From Heterohyrax brucei (taxonomy: Eukaryota > Chordata > Mammalia > Hyracoidea > Procaviidae): a stretch of DNA of 64,000 nucleotides. A program made the translations under genes and the position numbers. How positions within the stretch are numbered: the first letter of the stretch is position 1; each line of letters starts with the position of its first letter. Positions 57,401 to 64,000 of this stretch are shown piece by piece. The stretch covers positions 72,773,833-72,837,832 of the forward strand of contig CM053141.1 in assembly GCA_028571685.1 (NCBI GenBank), read 5' to 3'. The notes beneath the pieces are model-generated. The model saw only the letters and a program-made list of their open reading frames with translations. It was not told where the DNA came from and searched no databases.

Positions 57401-57974
57401 CTATGGATATCAGACATCATGGACCACTGTCTTATTTCTGAAAGGAAAGGTGTAGACTGCCATCAAGAAGACAGAGAACAAGTGAGGTGGCACAGGGCCA
57501 GTGTCAGACACTGGGATGTCTCACATTAGCCAAGCCAAGTGCCGTCGAGTCATTAAGAGTTCTCAAGTAGTCCAAAAGACTTTGAAGGAGAATAAAAGCA
57601 AAGAACATGACTCAAGAACAACATCAATTACAAAGGAAAAATATTTGCTGACAATGTATCATTTCCATGGATTCAATAAAAGTTTATACAGAGGTGGAGA
57701 GAAAGATATCAAAGTCAAGTTATTCTCAGGTCTTTGGTTCAGCACAGAGAACTGTGGGTGAATCTCTAGAGGCACATGCTAAGCCAGAAGAGTGTTCTCC
57801 CCAGAGGACAAGAATCAAGAACACAAGTGTAGGCAAAGCAGTCTCTGACACATGGAGTCATAGGAGTGCACAAAGGTCAGACCTAGGATGGTAGCATGAG
57901 ACACAGATTAATTAAGAATATCCCTAGACAGTGACAGTCCTGTGCACCAAAATAAGATCCTATGAAACAGTCTG
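57401..57974. other. Unique intergenic stretch
   Basis: Two overlapping frames (57501-57761 and 57667-57894) have no domain. 'gccaagtgccgtcgagtcat' at 57535-57554 may be a minimal antisense AfroSINE tail. Confidence 0.4.
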
Positions 57975-58798
57975 CCACCCATCTGTCAGTTTGTCATACT
58001 GTGGTGGCTTGTATATTGCTATGTTGCTTGAAGCTATACCATCAGTATTTCACATACCAGCTGGGTCATCCATGGTGGGTAGGTTTCTGCTGTGCACCTG
58101 TTAGGGTCCCGATTTCAAGACGCGACACAGGTACTTTTTGAAAGTTAAGTTTTATTAAAAAATGTGCCCAATAAGAAAAAGACTGATGTACCAGGGATGC
58201 ACCCCAAACTACACAGAACAGGAGGCAACCACAAGCTTCCTTAGCACCCAGTATTTAAGCATTGAAATCACAAGGTAGGGAAGGGGAGCTGACCTTCGCA
58301 TTGATTGGCTGAGGTTGGCTGAGGCCATACGGAGTTTCTGCAAGTTGCAAAATTTAGCTGTGGGTGAATGTGTTAACCACATGGAATTTCTATTAGTGGA
58401 TGTTTTACTAGGCTGGCTCCAGGGCTTATTTGTGAGGCTGTCTCCAGGCCCTATCTGTTTCAGTGTAATTACCCTGTGGTATTTTTCTTTTGGTTATTTC
58501 CTGCTAAGTTGGTTCCTGGAGCCTATTACTTGAATTTTTCACTGCACTCTTCTTCTAAATGGAGTTACTTATGTCTCATTTCGACACACCAGACTAAGAC
58601 AGACCAGGAAGAAAGGCTTGGCAAACTACTTCAGAAAATTGATTAATAAAAACCTCACGAATTAAAACAGAATACTGTACAGCTGGATTCAAACATTCCA
58701 ATGATCATGCCAGTGTCACAGGACTATACAATAGTTTATTCTGTTTTGTACATGGCACCCCCATGAGATGAAGTCAATCAATGGCAACTAGCAATAAT
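57975..58798 (+). mobile_element. Short RTE derivative (leader joined to 3' end), split by an ERV LTR
   Basis: RTE leader ('ctgtcagtttgtcatactgt', 'tgcttgaagctataccatca', 'gggtcatccatggtgggtag') breaks at 58098. It resumes at 58591 ('agactaagacagaccaggaa', 'attgattaataaaaacctca'). It then passes directly to the RTE 3' end ('ttctgttttgtacatggcac', 'gtcaatcaatggcaacta'). Both ORF domains are absent, so without the LTR it is about 335 bp. Confidence 0.75.
58099..58586 (-). mobile_element. Solo endogenous retrovirus LTR, intact
   Basis: A 488-bp element on the minus strand with TG...CA ends (TGTCG...TAACA). It is bracketed by an exact 4-bp duplication CACC (58095-58098 and 58587-58590). Removing it restores collinear RTE leader. 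Minus-strand promoter parts: CCAAT box (58303-58308 complement), TATA-like TTAAATA (58252-58258 complement) and AATAAA (58151-58156 complement), which divide U3, R and U5. No gag, pol or env sequence adjoins it. A 4-bp duplication fits class I (gammaretrovirus-like) ERVs. The family name is unknown to me. Confidence 0.88.
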
Positions 58799-60099
58799 AT
58801 GAATCCATGCTAGACAATTTACACTTGTTATTGCTACTCTTCTGGACTCTTCTGATCTATATTGGGCCTCTCAGCACCTCTTTGGCTCCTCTTTAGGCTC
58901 TCACAAAGGCCTGTGGGGACCTCTGTTTCCCTGTGTGGCCTGGCCAGACCACAGGAAAATAGGAGCACTGCAACAGGTGGCCTGGACCTACCGATGCTGT
59001 GAGTCTTAAAATGCCCAGGACGTACGAGGCTTCCCCTAGAGATTTGTAGCCTCTTTGGTCACATTCAGAGAAGGAGCTGCCAATCCTATTCCTCTCTGGT
59101 TTACTTTGACCAAAACAGATGTTTTGACATCTCTGCCAATTCCCAACCTCCCTTCAAGATTTGTCCTTGTAGGAGACACTAGGGTCACCTACCTCTCTTT
59201 CTTTCTAATGGAACTCCAATTACATTGAGATATCCATCCTTCCTCATACAGCCTATATACTCAGAGGAAGCTGGCTTCACTTCCAGACCTAGAAGCAGAC
59301 CTTATTAGTGTAAGGCAAATCTCATTGTCCTTGTTATTAAGAGTGGCTACTTGATCTAATTCCAGTCAGTGAAACATGAGAAAAAACCTTCACAGGGCTT
59401 CCCAGAGAGAGTTGCAAGAGGAAATAGTTAACTCCTTCCTCTGACTATAACTGGATGTACAGAACTGCTACAGCTATCTTGGTTTTAGCCTGAGGACTAA
59501 ACATTAACATGGAGGACAGATGATAGAATGGCAGTCTTTCAAGACCTGCTGAGCAATTGAATCAAATAACCCTAAAGTCCACTCCACCCTTGCACTTCCA
59601 ACTACTTAAAATGACACACTTCTTTATCATTTAAATCAATGTTGGTCCAGGTTCCTTTTACTTGTAGCCTGAAAGCATTCTAATTGTCATAGGTCCCAAG
59701 AGTAGGGGGAAGCATCTGAATGGCTCTTAATCCCCAATGAATGGAAGGTAGTTTCCATTTGCTATTCTTGTCTCTCCGGAACTCCCCAAGTCACATCCTC
59801 CTCCTTCCTGAATTGGTGTGTATTTCCTTTGTGATCTTCAGCATCTTACTTGTGTTTAGAACTTCTTTTTAATTGATATAAACCCAAAAGGCAGAAGTTA
59901 TTTGATGCGGTATGATACAGGAAAAGGCAGCCAGAGAAGTAAAGATTATGGATAAAACTATGAACATTGTATTAAATATTTAAAATATTCTGAGTAAAGT
60001 GGTTGAATGTTACACACATGCCTGTAGTGCAAATTTGAATTCCTTTCCAAACCCAATATCCTGTTAATCTTCAGGAACCTCCCTATGAACCATACTATA
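58799..60099. other. Unique intergenic stretch
   Basis: About 1.3 kb. The wording around 59330-59530 ('ccagtcagtgaaacatgaga') hints at an old unnamed LTR, not called. Confidence 0.45.
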
Positions 60100-60290
60100 C
60101 CATGCAGTAGCCACTAGCCCCATATGGCTATTCAAATTAATAAAAATTAAATAAAATTTAGAATTCAGTTCTTCAGTCACACTGGCTGCATTTCAATTAC
60201 TCGGTAGACACTTGTGACTACCATATTGGGTAGGACAGATTGCAAACACTTCTGTCACTGAAGAAAGTTCTTCTGGACAGCACTACTAGG
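60100..60290. mobile_element. Non-autonomous hAT-like DNA transposon
   Basis: 'tagccactagccccatatgg', 'ctattcaaattaataaaaat', 'aattcagttcttcagtcaca' and 'gaaagttcttctggacagca' match a palindromic MER-type element with inverted 'gtagccacta...' ends. I am not sure which MER number applies. Confidence 0.6.
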
Positions 60291-60364
60291 GGGGTATCTC
60301 TTTATCCAATGATAATTTGGAGAAGCCAGCATAGGCAGAGAGATCACAAAAGATGGGCGGCAGA

Positions 60365-60570
60365 GAGATAATGGCATAGTTATATGGCAAGGCAGATCTG
60401 GGTTTGGGTACTGTCTCTGTCACTTACCTAAGCTCTTTGAATCATCACTTCTTCACTATTTAAAGTAGAAAAAATAGTGTTTACATCACAGGGTGTTATG
60501 AGGATAGAGTTGATGTATATGAAATACCTAGGAGATTTCTTACCATGCTGTAGATACTCAATAATGGCAT
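60365..60570 (+). mobile_element. MIR SINE
   Basis: 'ggcatagttatatggcaagg', 'ggtactgtctctgtcactta', 'gggtgttatgaggatagagt' and 'gctgtagatactcaataatg' in MIR order. Confidence 0.82.
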
Positions 60571-60644
60571 TATCTCTGCTTTTCTTCATTGAGGATGATC
60601 ACAAAATTTTGCTTTGTTGATATAATCCTCTCTGTACCTTTGCT

Positions 60645-60800
60645 TCTCAAAGTGTGGGTCATAGACCAACAGAATCAGCATCACCTACAAGCCCATTAGA
60701 AATGCAGAACCTCAGAACCCATCTCAAACTACTGAATCAGAACTTAAATTTGAACAAGATCCTCAAGTGTTTCCTAAACACACTAAACACTGAGTAGCTC
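60645..60800 (-). mobile_element. MER5 (hAT-Charlie) element, antisense
   Basis: 'gcttctcaaagtgtgggtca', 'cagaatcagcatcacctaca', 'cattagaaatgcagaacctc' and 'ctactgaatcagaact' match the MER5A/B consensus. Confidence 0.88.
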
Positions 60801-62344
60801 TGATATATACAATGTGACAAGTCAGAATTCAAAATAAGTCATCTGTGTGACCTCACAAAAATGATTTGGATAGTAGACTACAGAAATTTAACCATAACTC
60901 AGATGCCTTAGTTTAAAGAGTCTGTGACTAGAAGCTGAAGCCAGCAATAATGGGACCTTGGCTCAAGGAGTATCAAAGACAGAGAACCTCCACACACATC
61001 CTAGCAGGAGAATTCTACAGGAAGCAGAATCTTCCACTTCCTTGATGGGTGATCTGGTATCGCCTGGGAGAGCACATCTGAAATGGTGGTTGGTTGCATT
61101 TCAATGATAAGTGTGCTAAAACCAGAGAGAAATAGTGGGAAAGAGGAAATAACGAAGGTGGAGAGAGAGAATGAAAACCAGATGAAAGCCTTATTACCTT
61201 TTATGATTTAGTCTAGAAGTCATCCAGCATCACTTCTGTCATTTTATTCTTCCAGGTAGTTACAAAGTGGAAACATAGACCCAACCTCTTAACAGAGGCA
61301 TGTCAAGGTCACATTGAACACCCTGAACACATTGAACACATAAGAACACCCTACAGGAGCAGACTGAGTTTTAATAGCTGTATATAGTTGCAGTCATCTT
61401 ATGGTGGACATCTTTGAAAAATCAAATATGCCACACAAATATTCTTTTTGGTTTAAGTTACCTGATGTCAAATCACTGCTTCATCACCGTCATTAACATC
61501 TCCTACATTAACAAGTTCTCATTTTAGTGTCTTTCATGTGCAAGACACCATACTCCGGTGCATATACAATAACAGTTGTGGGATGCTTATGTGTTCTCAT
61601 GTTCTTGAGGGTTTCTTTCATTAATCATTTTCTAGGAAAAATAGCTTTGTAGATAGTTTCTCTTTTCATTCTCTTTTGTTGTTCTGCATTATTTTACTGC
61701 AGTCAAACTCTTTGAATGTGACATCAAAGAACTTTGAGAATAAAGTGAGAGTGAATGGAATAGGTAAACATAATAGCTCATTTACTGGTACTGCATTCCA
61801 CAAATAGGCCTTTGGTTACTCTATAGCTTGAGATTCATTATTAATGGAAAATGAAATAATTACACAAAATGTGCAGATGCATTAACATTTTATTCCAGTT
61901 TTGTAGACACCTAACTACCTTGTATTTTCACACAGGAAAATTCTTCTGTGCAGTTTATCTTCATAATAAAACTTTCTTGGAAAGACTTGTATCTACCTTT
62001 TTAGCAGTTCTTATGTTAGAGTAGAATGAAAAAAGGGGGAAGAAAATATATGATTCTCTCCACATGACAAAATAAAAATACTAGTGCTTGTTTCTCATTA
62101 ACAACAACAACAACAAAAATCAGAGACAAAATCTACAACTGGATATGGCCTGTAGCCATTGATCCTAAATCATGGAAAGAAAGAAACATAGCAACAGGTT
62201 AGAGATTTGGCACAAATTTTTGAGGTTTCCAATTTTGCACAATCTTTTGTATTCCCTTTCACCAGAAAGTCGTTTTCTAACACACATTAAGATGGCCTGT
62301 ACCTTTGATAGTCCTTTCTTGTCACTCTCTTAAGATCCCAACCA
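60801..62344. other. Unique AT-rich stretch
   Basis: About 1.5 kb with no recognised gene. An (AAC)n run at 62099-62117. Nothing else supported. Confidence 0.5.
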
Positions 62345-62502
62345 GAAACACCAAACCCACAGCCAATTCTGGCTCATAGTGACCCTAGAGATCAGAGCAG
62401 ACTGCCTCTTAGAGTTTCCGAAGAGCACCTGTTAGATTTGAACTGCCAACTTTTTGGTTATCAGTCATAGCACTTAACCATTACACCACACAAGGCTCCC
62501 AT
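62345..62502 (-). mobile_element. AfroSINE, antisense
   Basis: 'aacaccaaacccacagccaa', 'cttagagtttccgaagagca', 'cttaaccattacaccacaca' then 'aggctcc'. Full length. Confidence 0.9.
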
Positions 62503-62519
62503 TATTTGCTTCTCCCAGA

Positions 62520-62620
62520 AACTTCACACACACACAGCGTTACACACAATGACATGCACACAAATCATTCATACACACAGTCACTTCCACATGTACACAC
62601 TAACACATGCTCATGCAATA
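62520..62620. repeat. Degenerate CA-rich repeat
   Basis: Repeated CACACA blocks broken by short inserts, directly after a SINE. Confidence 0.85.
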
Positions 62621-62727
62621 GTCTGGCACAATCCATCTCTTGACCTTGACCACCTATGTAACCCCTTGGACATTTCTTCTTCCCTTCCAACACTCCAGAC
62701 CCAACCCTAAACAGCATAAAATTCTGT

Positions 62728-62866
62728 GTCCATAGGGGTTTTGGTGACTAATTTTTCAGAGTTAATTGCCAGGCTTTGCTATCTAGGCTTCTTTGAGTGG
62801 ATTTGAACTTCCAATCTTTCAATTAGCTACTAAGCACATTAATTGTTGTAACTGCATAGGAACTCC
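62728..62866 (-). mobile_element. AfroSINE second subfamily, antisense
   Basis: 'ggggttttggtgactaattt', 'ttgccaggctttgctatcta', 'gtggatttgaacttccaatc', and end 'taactgcataggaactcc'. Confidence 0.8.
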
Positions 62867-62889
62867 TTAGTCGATCTTATTGTGATAGC

Positions 62890-62932
62890 TATGTGCTGCT
62901 GAATTGGTTCTGACTCATACTGACCCATTGTG
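62890..62932 (-). mobile_element. AfroSINE tail fragment
   Basis: 'gctgctgaattggttctgac' then 'tcatactgacc' is only the antisense tail. It abuts an LTR-like fragment. Confidence 0.6.
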
Positions 62933-62954
62933 CAAGGATATCTGTGATTGCGTT

Positions 62955-63072
62955 TAGTAACCCCAGATAATCTAGGATAATCTTCCCATTTCAAGATTCT
63001 CAACTTAATCATGTGTTCAAAGGCTTTGCCATATAAGGTAATATTTACAGATTTCAGGAATTAGGATCTGAT
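62955..63072 (-). mobile_element. MLT1-like LTR fragment, antisense
   Basis: 'gataatctaggataatcttc', 'ccatttcaagattctcaact', 'gccatataaggtaatattta' and 'tcaggaattaggatctg' have the order of antisense MLT1-class LTRs. Confidence 0.55.
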
Positions 63073-63179
63073 TTTTTTTTTCTTTGAGTTAGCAAGGAAT
63101 TTTTTTCTTGTGAGCATTAACAAGGAAGTTATTGAAAACTGAAAATGACCTCAAAGTCTCTTAATACAGAAGAATGGAT

Positions 63180-63258
63180 GTATAGTATATATATTATATA
63201 TTATATTTAGTGTATGTATTTGTGTAAATATATACATACATATATATACACATATGTA
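63180..63258. repeat. TA-rich microsatellite
   Basis: TATATA and TACATA steps, some palindromic, next to a SINE that begins at 63258. It resumes at 63415-63465. Confidence 0.9.
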
Positions 63259-63418
63259 AACCAAACCCTTTGCCATGGAGTGGCTTCCAACTCACAGTGA
63301 CCTTATAGGACAGAGTAGAACTGTCTCATTGGGTTTCCAAGGAGCAGGTGGTGAATTGGAACTGCTGACCTCTTGGTTAGCCTCATACATCTTAACGACT
63401 ATGCCATCAGGGCTCATA
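63258..63418 (-). mobile_element. AfroSINE inserted in a TA-rich repeat
   Basis: 'ccctttgccatggagtggct', 'cattgggtttccaaggagca', 'cttggttagcctcatacatc' then 'atgccatcagggctc'. TATATA sequence lies on both sides, which could include the target duplication. Confidence 0.9.
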
Positions 63419-63684
63419 TATATAGATACATATCTAAGTATATAGATATTGTATAGACACACACATGAACTAAACAAAAGAATAATGTAAGCATGTGAAT
63501 AATAAATACCAAATTTAGGAGAGTAGTTACTTCTAGAAAGAGAGAGAGGATGTCACTCCGGAAAGGATAAACAGAAAATTTCAATAAGATCTATAATGTC
63601 TCATAGTTTAAGTTTGGTGGTACAGACACTTAAAAAAATATTCTCTAGAATTTTTATGTTCTAGAAATCATTTATAGAGAAACA

Positions 63685-63860
63685 TACTATATGTAAACTG
63701 AATACCAAAAAACTTACTTAATTATCAAAATAATGTACATAAACTGAAAACCAAAAAACTTATTTTCATATTTGATATTTGGTAAGTATTTTGGTATTTA
63801 ATTACCAGAATAATATACATAAATTGAATACCAAAAATCTTACTTAATTACCAAAAACTT
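63685..63860. repeat. Imperfect AT-rich tandem repeat, three copies
   Basis: The unit 'gtaaactgaataccaaaaaa' with 'cttacttaattatcaaaata' starts near 63692. It recurs near 63738 (partial) and 63815. The last two copies are separated by a segment with TTTGGTA/TACCAAA inverted words. Confidence 0.8.
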
Positions 63861-63944
63861 GTTTAATTAATATGTCGCTTTAAAAAAATCCTACCAGTTA
63901 CTAATTGTTTTTGAGTAGATTCTCCCCATAGATATCAGAGCAGA

Positions 63945-64000
63945 ACTGTTATTCAATTATTTCAACTCATAGCAACCCTATAGGACAAAGTCCCATGGAG
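63945..64000 (-). mobile_element. AfroSINE, antisense, cut by window end
   Basis: 'atttcaactcatagcaaccc' then 'tataggacaaagtcccatgg' is the antisense tail and body. The head lies beyond the window. Confidence 0.8.

Noticed and set aside
58315-58533. 72-codon plus-strand frame
   Set aside because: It is antisense to the solo LTR U3 region and carries no retroviral domain.
1-64000. CRISPR arrays, operons, ribosome binding sites, origins, phage or plasmid modules
   Set aside because: The content is mammalian interspersed repeats; direct repeats here are SINEs, microsatellites and small duplications without regular spacers.

Overview
This is eukaryotic, mammalian, non-coding DNA, and the repeats identify the lineage. 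The window is full of tRNA-derived SINEs of the AfroSINE type and of RTE/BovB-like LINE copies whose 3' ends match the SINE tails. It also carries L1, MIR, L2, MaLR-type LTRs, MER2, MER5 and mariner relics. That mix points to an afrotherian, most likely an elephant or another paenungulate. I found no confident host protein-coding gene, rRNA, tRNA gene, CRISPR array or CpG island. Almost all long reading frames are LINE remnants or chance.

Layout. 1-9 kb: a partial MaLR-like LTR, an old antisense L1 ORF1-like piece, MIRs, scattered SINEs, a nearly complete antisense LTR (6488-6999) and a decayed RTE with reverse transcriptase (7505-9012). 9-18.7 kb: mostly unique sequence with SINEs and a roughly 195-bp inverted repeat with a spacer of about 685 bp (15965-17039). 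18.76-25.75 kb: a near full-length but broken sense L1 (ORF1, ORF2 and a long 3'UTR with a G-rich tract). 25.8-31.8 kb: a SINE cluster including one with a tRNA-Gly-like head, a MaLR LTR split by a SINE, an antisense L1 3'UTR, a short mariner derivative and an L2. 32-42 kb: mainly unique sequence with a MIR, an antisense RTE, MER2 and L2 pieces. 42-45.75 kb: a nested mosaic of RTE, LTR and SINE. 46-54 kb: unique sequence with two splice-compatible candidate exons (47224-47385 and 48565-48620), then SINEs, MIRs and a patched MLT1. 54-59 kb: a second mariner derivative, an RTE, an antisense L1 3' end, and a short RTE derivative split by an intact solo ERV LTR with a 4-bp target duplication. 59-64 kb: unique and AT-rich sequence with DNA-transposon relics, MIR and SINEs.

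How the parts relate. The non-autonomous elements depend on the autonomous ones. SINE 3' ends copy the RTE 3' end, which is the expected signal for RTE-driven mobilisation. The two mariner relics share one internal deletion, so they look like members of one non-autonomous family. Nesting gives relative ages: MIR and L2 are old, RTE and MaLR-like LTRs are intermediate, and the solo LTR at 58.1-58.6 kb is later than the RTE derivative it interrupts. Family names come from remembered consensus sequences, not from a search.
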